Shown: in pieces, positions 14,501-27,500 of the stretch
Layout: each line of letters opens with the position of its first letter
Position numbering within the stretch: the first letter of the stretch is position 1
NCBI GenBank assembly: GCA_026225945.1
Contig: JAMJFZ010001868.1
Location: forward strand, 3,907,001-3,971,000
Reading direction: 5' to 3'
Origin: Cricetomys ansorgei
Lineage: Eukaryota > Chordata > Mammalia > Rodentia > Nesomyidae
Length of the DNA stretch: 64,000 nt
The notes under the pieces: model-generated
Seen by the model: the letters and a program-made list of their open reading frames with translations, nothing else
Told to the model about the DNA's origin: nothing
The model's database searches: none
Translations under genes and position numbers: made by a program

Positions 14501-16015
14501 GTGTATATCATTTGACAAACTCAGTACATTGTGAAATGTCTATGGTCATAAATCTAATAAATTCTAGCAAGTCTTTGGTTATAATCCAGGATTTTTCTTG
14601 AGTACATTGTAATTAACTGAACTGCATCTATATATTTCTGTTTAATTTTCTTGAAATTAAAATTGTGACATGAGTTTCCTAGGATTCTTAAGCTTATATA
14701 GATAAAGGAGACTGTTTGCTTAGATTTTAGCAGGATTTCCTGTCTCTTTCGTATTTTATATCTCTCACGCATATGTGAATATATATGAACATACATACAC
14801 ACACACGGGTGAATATAAAAGCTCCTTAATTGCCATCGTCATCACTCCTTCTACTCCTCATTCTGATACAGCATTAAGACTGCCAGTCTCTTCTTTTGTA
14901 CATGAAGGCATCTCTTGAAAGAGAAAATTACACTACCAGTTTGATTGTTCTTTATTATTTGGCTGTACACAGTGGACATTCAGAGTGACTTCATTAGTAC
15001 ATTTTCTCACTGTAAAATAGATTAAATGTATGCCTTTCCCTCAAACTTTCTCCAGCCTTGCCTTTTACCTCTCAGTTACCAACCCTGTTTTATACCTCAC
15101 TGGGGAAGAAGGGGTGTAAAAGTGGTTCCTGGTATAAGTGGTTCACTTGTACTTTATTGACTTGATGGTGTGGAATCATAAGCATATGGCCATTCTGTTT
15201 GTAATTTCCATGTAGTATTCAGTAAATTATATTCAGTGTTGAATTAAAATAGGCTTTGTGCTAGATAATTTTACTCAGTGCTAGGTGTATCTAAGAGTTC
15301 TGAACACATTTGAGGCAGACTAGGTACACTATGGTTAGGTTAGATGGATTAGATGCATTTTTAATCTACAGTATTTTAAATTTGCAGTGTTTTATAGAGT
15401 CCTAATCCTATAAGTTAAAGGCCATTTGTAATTTGAAATTTTATGAAAGTACTTCGTTTTTTCATTATCAGGTGTGTAGACTTTTATCTACACATGCTCC
15501 TAAATACTATCCTTTCTACAAGAAAGAATTAATATTAGGAGAAATGCAGAAAGTTTTCATTCATTATCTCATCTCCTCTTATCTCTTAAATTCAGTCCAG
15601 TTGGGTTTTTATTCCACTGAAATGGCAGAAACAACATCCAAGGGGCAAAGCAATCCATGTCCAAAATAGACTTTCCATTTCAGCTTGGATGGGAGGGATC
15701 TCCTATCAAGAAGTTAATGGTGGGTATAATGGCCTATAATTCTAGTACTCAGGAGGCAGAATCAGGAGAATCTCATGTTCAAATTAGCCTAGCTAGGCGG
15801 TACTGGCACATGCCTTTAATCCCAGCACTCAGGAAGCAGAGGCAAGTCGATCTCTGGTGAAAGTCCACTCTGGTATATAGAGTGAGTCCAGGACAGCCAG
15901 AGTTACAACAGAGAAACCCTGTCTTGAAAAACCAAAAAGAAAAAAAAAAAGCTAGCCTCGTTTACATAGTGAGTTCCAGGTCAGCCATGGCTACATAGTG
16001 AGGTTGTATCTCAAG

Positions 16016-16091
<76 letters not shown>

Positions 16092-16109
16092 TACACACAC
16101 ACATACACA

Positions 16110-16152
<43 letters not shown>

Positions 16153-19100
16153 AAAAAAGAAGTTAATTCTGTAGCTGAGTGTTATAACTCAAGCTTGCCA
16201 TAGCTGTGCTTGGAAGGCTGAGGCAGGAAGATTGCCACAAATTAGAGCTAGCGAAGTCCTCAGAGTGAGACTGTTTTCTTAAAACAAACCATGTTAATGC
16301 ACACCTGGGACAAAGGCTCTCTATGCAGGTTGTCTTTTCTCTGGGTAGCATTTGCAACTTGACTCCCTTTTCACACACTTCAAACTGGGCAGAGCTGTCC
16401 TTGGATCCTAACTTGAGCTGCCCGTCTCCCCATTCATCTTGATTCTGGTTTCTCTCTGAGTTCTTTCTGAATACAGCACTGAAGATGTGTTCCAAAGGTC
16501 ACGATCTTCTCATGTCTTGGGGGCTAGAATTTCTCCTATGTTGCTAAGTGACTGTCACTGCCTTACAGTGTGGAATTACATAAGCTAGTGACATCTGCCT
16601 CTCATATCTGTTCATAGGGACAGCCCTGCTTGCTTCAGTTACTTGCCTTCTTTATATTTCTTTTACTTTGGATGCAGACACCTTTCCTGTTACACCCTTT
16701 TTGTCTCACAGGAACTCTTAGCAGCAAGAGATAAAGTCACATTGTCCTTGATTTACCAAAAGCATTCTCTCATCAGAGCAGTAGCTCACCCTCTGATAAT
16801 CTAATTTTACAATGTCCCTTTAATTCATTTCCCCTTTAATTTGTCCTACTTCCTTATGCCTTTCCTTAGTATCCTGACTTTGTGAATTTCTTGGATAGTC
16901 CTTTAGAACCTTGAAAATATTTTATCTCCACTGAATAAGTTTAGCTCCTCAGTCACAGTATTGCTTTGAAATGAACCAGTGGTGCTTTGAGTAGTTTATG
17001 CTGCTTTCCCTCTGACATCTGTTGTAATTTTTAAAACTTCGTATTTATTTATTTTGTTTGTATATGTGTGTATATGCCATGGCGCTTCTGGGCATGTCAG
17101 AGGATTTTCAGGAGGAGGAGGATTTTCCTTCCTTCTACCATCTGGGGGAACTCAGGTCATCAAAGCATGTGCATTTCAGTTCAAAACATTTGTTAGCATG
17201 TTAGTGCTAGTTTCTATGTACCTATTTCAGATCTTTTCAAAAGTAGGTAGGCTGGGAATTCCAAGAACAAAATAAGCATTTGAGGTTTTGGGAAAGTACC
17301 CAAATGCGTTTTCAGCTACTTACATACTTTAAAATTTATTTTATTTTATTGTGCATTTATGTGTGTGTCAGGGGATCGGGTATGCGCATGTGACCCAGGT
17401 GCCCTCAGAGAATAGAAGAGGGTGTCAGATCACCTGGAGCTGGAGTTATAGGCTGTTGTGGTCCAGCCAGCATGGGTGCTGGGAACCAAACGGGTTCTCT
17501 GCAAGGACAGTACACTCCTTCTAACAACTGATCCATCTTTCTAGACCCAGACTACACCCTATTAAAGAACTTTTGGATGGAAATAATTCAAAAGTAAGCC
17601 TCATTGTTCAGAGGTATTGAGAGAGGATAACTCTTATGCTGGGTCAGAGCTACTACCTCCTGTGCTTCTCTGAGTGACTTTGGAAGTCTTTGTTCTTGTC
17701 TTACAGCCGCGCTCCAGGACCGTGTCAGTGTTCCTTAAGGGACCGGGAAAGGTGGTGATGGTTGCCATCTGCATGTGAGTTTTGGAAAACAAGGCTTTTA
17801 AAATTGAAATATATACCTTTTAGTATGTGTGTCCTTGAAAGTATAAATGTATTACTTGGTGGCTAGCTGCTATAGCTGACATATAGCTTCTATTGTTTTA
17901 GGAGAAAGTTGACCCGGCATCATGGTCAGTGAGGTGATAGGGGAAGAGTATAGGTCTGTACAGACATTTGTACTTGGATTGTGCATTTTTGATGTGGATC
18001 TAAGTTTCTCCCTGAAAATACTAACTGGAGTTTGTGAGAGTCAGTTCTTTAAAGTTACATTGGCCGGTGTTGCCCGGACCAACTCGGGTCACAGCTACTA
18101 AGGAGTATATTTATGTTTGTCTTCCACTTAACTTTGGAAGAAACTTAATGTTTTTATAACAGGCTCTTTTTTTCCTCTGGCTTCTTGACCATATTTTGTT
18201 TAGCTTTTATCCATTTTGTTAGTTAATTATAGACTATATAAAAAGCATTAATTTTTGTAATTCAGTAGTTTTTTTATTTCTTAAAAATGCATATCAGAAA
18301 CTATGATAGTATTTGGAAATATATAATACATGGTCCTTGGAAGATTGGAAGGAGGGCCCTAGTCTAGAGGAAAGCATTTCCAATGAGGACTAAGGGTGAT
18401 GACACCTAATAAGAATCCTTAGAACTGTAGTCAGAAATGTCCATGTTTCTGGCTTGGATAAAGAGTAAGTGTCACAGTGTTTTCTGACAGGAGCACCAGA
18501 AACAGGGGCAGGGGAGGAAGAGAGGAAATGGTGTCTATAAGGGTGTCCATGAGGAGATGGTCAACAGGATTAGTTCTTTATGCCAGGAAAGCAGGGATAA
18601 TGCGCATAGCCTTCCTTGTGAGGAGCAAACTAATTAGCATAGTACCCAGGACATAAAATCGTTGTTAAGGTATATTGCTCTTGAGCTCAGCTGAGAAATC
18701 TAGGTTAGAGATTTAGAGTTATGAATTATTAGTCTGCAAATGATAATTGAAATCATAGCATTAGTTAAGATTACCAGGGGATAATACACACAGTATTAGG
18801 AGGACAACGTCTCCAACATACAGCATTTCCTCTTACTTACATTCGTAAAGGTATCATAGTCCCTACTCTTCACTTTCACACCTGAACTGTAGGAGTTCTT
18901 CTGAATTTACTTTTAATAGAGTGTAGTGTAAAGTCTGTTAAATAAACTTGATGGAAAAGTTTAATTCAAACATATGCTGTATTGTTTTCTTTCTCTCTAG
19001 TAATGGCTTAAACTGCTTCTTTAAGTTTCTTGCCTGGATTTATACGGGTTCAGCAAGTATGTTCTCAGAAGCTATACACTCATTATCTGATACTTGTAAC

Positions 19101-19412
19101 CAGGTAAGGAGAAAATATTTCATTAAGTTTAAATTAATTTCTTACAGTCTTTAGTCAGAAAGTGATTTGTTAAAAAATACTTTGCAGTTGGCTTTTTTGG
19201 GGAAAATGCAACTTTTTAAAACAAAACAACAACAACAAAAAAGCAGAAAGAGATGAGCATGGTAGCACAGTTCTTTAATTCCAGCATTCAGGAAGGAGAA
19301 ACAGGTAGATCTCTGTAAGTTCAAACTCAGCCTGGTCTATATATTATAGTGAGTTCCAGGACAGCCAGAGCTACAAAGACAGTCAGTCTCTCTCTCTCTC
19401 TCTTTCTCTGTC

Positions 19413-19476
<64 letters not shown>

Positions 19477-20565
19477 CCGTCTATGATGTACAGACTTTTG
19501 CCCTTATTTTCCCCTATTTTTTGTGTTGTTATTGTTTTTAAGATTTGTTTATCTTGTGTGTGGATGTTATGTCTTCATATATATCTGTGTACCATATGGA
19601 CGCTACAAGAGAACATCAAATCCCCTGGGACTGGAGTTACAGAGCCACCATGTGGGCACTGGGAATCAAACCTGGGTTCTCAGGAAGAGCAGCCAGTGCT
19701 CATAGAGACTGAACCATTTCTCCAGCCCACCCCCACCCTCATTACTTTATTTTATTTTAGTGAAACCAGAACATTTATCTTCTGACTGATTGAAATCCTC
19801 ATGATGAACTGGATGCTGCAGCAGCTGGCCTCTCGGGTTTAGGTGTTGTTCCTTCACGGAAGCCATGTCTGAATCTAACAATTTTTAGGTGCTTCATTCG
19901 CCCAGTCTTGGTAGTGTTTCGTCTCTTAGTCTTCGCACTCCAGTCATACTTTCGCTTGCGCTTGGCATGGTAGTCCCATTTGCCACAGGTTGACTTCTGA
20001 AGGTGGTAGGCCTTAGAGCCACAGTGACAGCACGTGTGCATCTTCCTGCCACGCTTTCCAAAGGATGGCATTCCTTTAGTCATCTTGCTTCTCTCCATTA
20101 TTATTCTTTTTTGGGGGAGGGGTTGAGACAGGGTTTCCCTGTTGTAACTCTGGCTGTCCTGGAACTCACTCTGTAGACCAGGCTGGCTTCAAACTCACAG
20201 AGATCCGCCTGCCTCTGCCTCCCGAGTGCTGAGACTGAAGGTGTGCCACCATCACCCGTTCCCATTACTATTCTTAACAATAGGATTTAACAGTACTGTG
20301 TATACTATTTATATTGTATTAGGCATGAGGAGTAATAGAGACATGATTTAAAATGAGAAGATAATTTGTAGGTTATTCGAAAATACTATCTATTTTATAT
20401 TAGAAACTTGAGCATTGAAAATTTAAGTTTTGCCATGTGTGGTGGTGCATGCCTTTAATCCCAGCACTCAGCAGACAGAGGCAGGTGGATCTCTGTGAGT
20501 TTGAGGCCAGCCTAGTTAACAGAGTGAGTTACTGGATACCCAGAGCTATGTAGTGAGACTCTCTC

Positions 20566-20601
<36 letters not shown>

Positions 20602-23600
20602 GAAAGAAAGTAAGTTTAAGTTTCCTCAAGTGGTTCTGAAACTAGTCTTTGGATGCTAATGAAGGGCAGCAGCACACAGAAATAATGACCATAGGCTGAC
20701 TGCAGGGTGCATGCCTGTTATTACAGCTCATGGCGGGTGGGGGCAGTAGATCAGGAACCAGGGTCCCTTAACTACATAGTAAGTACAAGGCCAGCCTGGA
20801 CTACATGATAACCTAGCTTCAAAAAGAAATGTGGTCATAGTATTTTTAAGTAAATTTTTACACTTTAAGAACTTTCAACAAGGAGTGGGAAGTATAGATT
20901 CATCAGTTACTATGTGTTTGGTCACATCTTTTATAGAAGAGATTCTTTTCTTCATTTTTTTAGGTATATTTTTATTATTTTATGTGTGTAAGTGTTTTGC
21001 ATCCATGTACATCTGTGTACCACATTCATGTCTGGTGCCTAAGGAGGTAGTGAGGTGAGCCTCCATGTGGGTTCTGGGAATGGAGCCTGGGTCCTTTGCA
21101 AGAACAAGTGCTCTTAACTACTGAGCCAACTCTCCAGCCCCTGTAGAAGAGATTCTTAAAGCTAGTTTCTATTTACAGATTTGTGGTGTGTGTGTGTGTG
21201 TGTGTGTGTATATGTTTAAAACAAGGCCTCTCTGCGTAGCAGTGGCTGCCTTGGAACTCACTGTGTAGACCAGGCTGGCTCAGACTCCAGAGATCTAACT
21301 CCAGAGTGCTGAGATTAAAGATGTGCACCATCACACACAGCTAAATATAAAATCTTAATTACTGTGAAAGCCAATAGGAATTTTTGAATAAAGATAGAGC
21401 GCTGTGTGATTGTTTAATATATTTTCACATTGAACTGGTAGTTTAGGTTACTTCCCTTGATTTGGGAAATGAAAATTTAAAAAAAAATTAAAATAGTCTG
21501 TAATTTTTTTTTTAAGCCCAAATTGTGAATACTAAACACCCAAGCCTTCGTAAAGAACGCTGTAGAAATTTTACTTATATATCTTTGTCACATTTCAAAG
21601 AATATGGTATCCTTTCGGTATTTTTTTTTTTTTTTTTTTTTTTACTCAATGTTAGAACAAATTTGAGAGAATTTTTCAGTGAAAGATTCAGGAACAGGAA
21701 TGGATATTTAAGCCTGCTACTTTAACTCAATGATTAAAATATGTGATTAGCAAATGACTTTGATCCCCAACCCTGTCCAGCCAAAAAGAACATTTAAGAT
21801 AAAGTTCAAAAGAAAATTAAAATAAAGAACAAGCAGAGCAGTATTACTTACAAGTTAAACCTGAAAGATTAAAACCCTCTGTAAAAGTAAAGGGAGAAGG
21901 TAGGTGGTTGCTATTAGTGCTGACAGTCCCTACCTGGGGCTTGATTCCGTACTGTGTGGCTTGTGTGTGAGGTGTACATGTGTGTGTGTACATGTGTCAC
22001 TTGTGTGAGCTCGTGCGAGAAGGCCACGGGTGACACAGGTGTTCTCTCAGTCACTCTCCGTCTTATATATTGAGGCAGGTCTCTTACTTGAGCACAGACT
22101 TAACCAGTTTTGCTAGTCCAGCTAGCCAGTACTCCAGAGAGCCCTATCTGCATCCCAAGGGCCAGGATTACAGGATGCCATCATTACTCCATCCGGTATT
22201 TAGGCGCTAGGGATCCTAACTCCACTGCTCACAACTTGCATGGGAAGCACTTTATCTATTGATCCATCAGTAAATACTTAATAACTACCTTAAGGTCATG
22301 GTATTAGGTAGAAGGAGAGGAAACGGGAAGGGACATGTAAAAACGACGTCTAAGAGCTTTGAACGTGTCAGGCCATAAGGACAAAGAATTATACAATAAG
22401 ATTAATAGTTAATTCTTAAGTATCTGCTCCCTAAAGTATTGTCCTTAAGGTTATTAATGTTATTATGAAACACCATGACCAAAAATAAGTTGAGGAGGAA
22501 AAGATGTGTTTGGCTTACACTTTCATATTGTAGTCCATCATTGAAGGGAGTCACAGTAGGAGCTCAAGCAGGGCAGGAACCTGGAGGCAGGGGCTGAAGC
22601 AGAAGCCATGGAGGAGTGCTTCTTACTGGCTTGCTCCTCCTGGCTTAATCAGCCTCCTTTCTTATAGAACCCAGGACCACCAACCCAGGGATGGCATGAC
22701 CCACAATGGGCTGGGCCCGCCCCATCAATCAATAATTAAGAAAATGTTCTATAGGCTTGCCTACAGCGAGGTCTTATGGAAGCATTTTCTCAGTCAAGGT
22801 TCCATCCTCTCAGGTGGCTATAGCTTGTGTCAAGTTGACATGAAACTAACCCGTGCAAATATTATGTATGGGTTTTATAGACTGTGATACAAAAAAGATT
22901 TTAACTGGAGTAATAACCATGGCAAATTGCATAAAAAGGTCAAGTTGCAGAATTTTATATATAGAACTTCTCTGCTTTTAACCATAAAGGACTCACAGAC
23001 TCTGAATTTAGTTTTTTGATGCACAAAAAATATAAGTACTTTCAAACATTAGAAGCACAAGACCACACCTCTGAGATGGGATTTGATTTCTATTATACTT
23101 TCTCTCTGGATTTTTGTTTAGAGATAATTTGGAATAATGAGCCAGGATGAGAAATATCAAAGTTCAACAAATTTGAAGTAGTTGGAAATTAGAAGGCAGA
23201 GTTCCTCAGAGGAAAAGCTACATAGTAAAAATTCTACCTCAGTCTGCATAGGGATTCTTGAGTCCTTGCTGAATGTTAGATTACCCGTGTACAAGGTGTA
23301 GGCAGAGATAACAAACAGACAACAAGCTGAGTAATTCCTAGTGCTTTCACAGAGCTACAGTGCATTCAGATCTCACCAGGTGAGATACCCTAGTAATTAT
23401 CCCTAGTATAAAGGCTACTCTAAAGCCCTTCTTAACAGACTGTCCCAGAAATGTAATTAATCAAGTTTATCTACAAACAATTTGTTTTCCAGAAGAAAAC
23501 TCCATGCTTTTTAGAGAAGATATTAGAACCCCACACACACACACTTAATGTGACATTCACAGTGTTCACCTAATTTTTCCATTTGGTAGCAGAATACTAC

Positions 23601-24501
23601 TAGACAGTGCAAGGAGCAAAAGAAAATTGGGCTCAGCCAGAAGGGAAATCAGTTAATACACCATATTCAGTTGACAGGTGATAGAAAAGAACTCAATGCG
23701 GCTTTTAGAACTATAAAAAGCGATGTGTGACACAAAAATCTCACTAGATAGCATTAACAGAAAGCTAAACCCCAGAAAAGAGTTAGTCCTAATGATTGAT
23801 AATAGAAAACATGTATGCTAGAACTGAAGATGGAGACGAAGAAGACGAAGGAATTCTCAATTGCCTATGGGGACAGTACCAAGAGAACTTGACCAGCTTT
23901 GTTTATTTTGTTTATACGTTTATTAAGAAAACAATACTGATAGTGCACAGACTTTGAGAGATAGAGAAGGCAATGGATTTTCAACTCTATAGACAGAGCA
24001 TACCTCTGATTCCAAAACTTACAGTGTCACCACATGAGAAAAACTACATGCCATCAATATACTTTAGGGATATACATAGATACCTTTAAAATGTAGCCAA
24101 AGGAGATGAAGCTATATGTAAAAATCACAGTATGGGTAAGTAAATATTCTGAGAATGTAAGGATGTTGTAGTCGTCGAAATGAATATATAGAGAGGGCAA
24201 ATAAATGCGCAATCAGTCCGTCTCGACTGTAGCAAACACGGAATGACATTTAAAAACCTTCCATTTAAAACAGTATCACAAAACATTAAAAATAAAATTG
24301 GGTCTAGAGAAATGGCTCAGTGGTTAAGAGCACTGTCTGCTCTTTCAGAGGACCTAGTACCTACATGGCAGCTCACAACTGTCTGTAATTCCTGTTCCAG
24401 GGGATCTGACATCCTCACACAAACATATGTGAGGCAAAACACCAATGTACATAAAATAACCAAAAATAAATAAATAAATAAATAGATAAATAGATAAATA
24501 A

Positions 24502-24533
<32 letters not shown>

Positions 24534-27500
24534 ATGTGAAAAACCAAAAAAGCTCAACATTAAAACAAGTCTAGCAAAGATACACAAAACTTTTACACTG
24601 AAAACTGCAAACTATTGCTGAGAGTTTTAGGAAGATCTGGAAAGGAGCTAGGACACATCTCAGGGGTGAGTGCTTGTGTAAACTATGAAAGGCCCAAGGT
24701 TTGATCCTCAGGACCACAAAGGAGAAAGAAGAGAAGTAGGGGTCAATGATGGGGCTAATATAATGATCTATAGATTGAATCCCAGTCATAAATACAGGAG
24801 AGTTGTGCCTTGTTTTGTTTGTGACAGAACCTTGAAACGTAGTTCAGACTGGCCTGCATTCAGGACCCCTTCTGATTGGTATACATCTATGAGCTTTTTC
24901 TTTGTTAATACAGAAAACTGTACTTTGGGCTTGCTATTTTAAACTGCTATTAAGGTCATTTATTGTTGTTGATCATGTGCATAGCAGTTCCCTACTGTTG
25001 GAATTTTAGATTTCTTTGTGGCTATTGTCTTGGTTTAGTTTGGTACGGTTTCATTTTTTTGAGATGGGTCTCATTATGCAGCCCAGATACACTCAGATTT
25101 GATTCTCCTGCCTCAGGCCTCCTCAAGAGCTAGGAGTTTAAGCATGTGCCTCCATGCCTAGCTATCTTTCAAGTTTTTCATCCTAATAAACAATGTTGTT
25201 TGAATCCCCTTGGGTTTATCTTTATTTTTCTAAGTCCTGGAAACTAGGATTACTTGGCCATTGATGTGCACATACGGTTTCTTTATCGCTGGCCTTTACA
25301 TCTTCCAGATTGGTTTACTCGTACTGTATTCCGCATCTTGATAATGATCACTTACTGTTTGTTCTTTTCCATAGGCTTTACTAGCACTGGGTATCAACAA
25401 GTCTGTTCAAACACCAGATCCTTCTCACCCGTAAGAACACTGCCTCTGATTTTAACTTGCTATAAGTAGCTGAAATAAAAACAAATGGATTCCAGAAGTC
25501 TGAAATTTATTTAACATCAGATTGCTCGAGATTTGGTCATTTCCTTTGTAGTATCCAAAGTGTAAGGTCAAAGTAAATTCAAGGCATAATTTGAAAATAG
25601 AGTCAAAATTATTTTTATGCTTTAAAATATAGCCTGGAGATCTTCTCTGTAATTGATAATAACAAAACACTTATTTTAAAGTTCTGTTTTATTTTGTTTC
25701 AAGGACACATATTTCAGTGTGAACTTAATTAGCTGTGTAATCTAAAGTTTTGATGTTAACCTTTTAAAAATGCATACTTTATACTTTGTTTTTGTTATGA
25801 TTGAGAAATATTTTGATAACATTTCAAAATTAGATATTTATAAAGTGAGGATTTTTTTAGAATATATTATTTTGAGTATGGCAGTTACCTGATGTGGATA
25901 TTTATTTTTGTTTCATCTATTAAAAGCCACTCAAATATTTGAGCTCTATATTCATTGTTATTTTAACTAGTTTGATCAATGTTAAGGCAAAAAAGTACAC
26001 CTTTATCTCTGTAAAAATGTTCATCTTACTGCTTTATACCTTTATACCTTTCCTTACTTGAAAGCAGGGCACTACTGTTTTAATAATAATTACTCAATAT
26101 ATTTTTAATATTCTACAATTATGAGTTATCTTGTACAGAGAGCAAATGTTAATTAATTACACATCCATGTTTTACTCTTCTTTTGAAAAAAAAAATGTTT
26201 TTTAAACTGAACTTCCTTACTAAAAATTTTAAGTAAGAGGGTAAAAATTTTTAAGTTCATCTTCTGAAAATTGCTTCATCAGTTATTTTCAATAGCTCAT
26301 TTTAGTACTACCCACTACAGTAACTAAATTTAGTTTAAGGAAATTTAGATATGAATAGCCACACGGAACTAGTGATTTTATGTGGTAGACAGTGCAGATC
26401 TGCATAATACAAGTTTTTAGTAAGAACCTATAATATAAGCTGGTCATGATGTCACATGCTGTTAATCCCAACTTGGGAGGCAGAGGCAGTAGGTCTCTGT
26501 GTGTTCAAGGCCAGCCTGGACTACAGAGTGAGTTCCAGGACAGCCAGGACTATGCAAGGAAAACTTGTCTCAAAAAAAAAACAAAACTAAACAAACAAAA
26601 AAATGAATCTGCAGTGCCTTGAAAATGACATAAAATGAAAGCAGGGCAACTTAATTTATTCATTAATTGGCGTACTTTGGAGAAAACAAGAAAAAAATGA
26701 AATTTTCTAAGTCAAATTTGTAAAGCATTGCCACATTAACATTGCTAGACTGCATCTCTGCACAGAGAATTCCAGGAACATTTTCAAATTAAGAATCCTT
26801 CTTTGAACATGTATCTACCAGAGAGTGCAGTAGTGTTTGGTTTTCATAGTATATTTCTCAGGAAACATTTTTATGAATGAATGATTCTACTTCTCATAGT
26901 ATGTGATAGTTTTCAAGTGTCCTAGTAGTGCTGTATTGGTAGTTAAAATAATACAGATCAATGATTTGTTTTGACCAAAAGTTGATTAGAAAAATAATTA
27001 ATATTTTCAAAAATTATCTGTGAAAACATGCAGAAACTGAAGTTATTGGTTCATCTGTGTGCTAAACTCTTCAGAACCAGCAGTAAGTTCCATGTTAAAA
27101 TACTAAGCAACGAAATTACAAGTAATATATGTCATAGATTAACCACAAGACCGTGATACTCAATGAGAAGCTGCAGCCCAGTGAAATTGAAATATTACCC
27201 TGTCATTAAACATCTTATCGACTATGAAATAGGGATTAGAAGATACCTGAATTAAATGATACTTGATTTTATATATTTTCAAAGATCTGGTGTTTTTCCC
27301 CACTTTGTATATTGTTTTTAAATGAAATTTGAACGTTGAACTTAACAGTATTTAATATATAAAACTACACCATTTTAATAGTCTAAGAATTTCTTTTTTC
27401 ATTTTCATTGACTTACTAAACACATTTTGAAAGTTAGTGCTCATTTTTGAAAACTATATGATCTTTTTATCTTTCAGGTACGGCTTTTCAAATATGCGCT

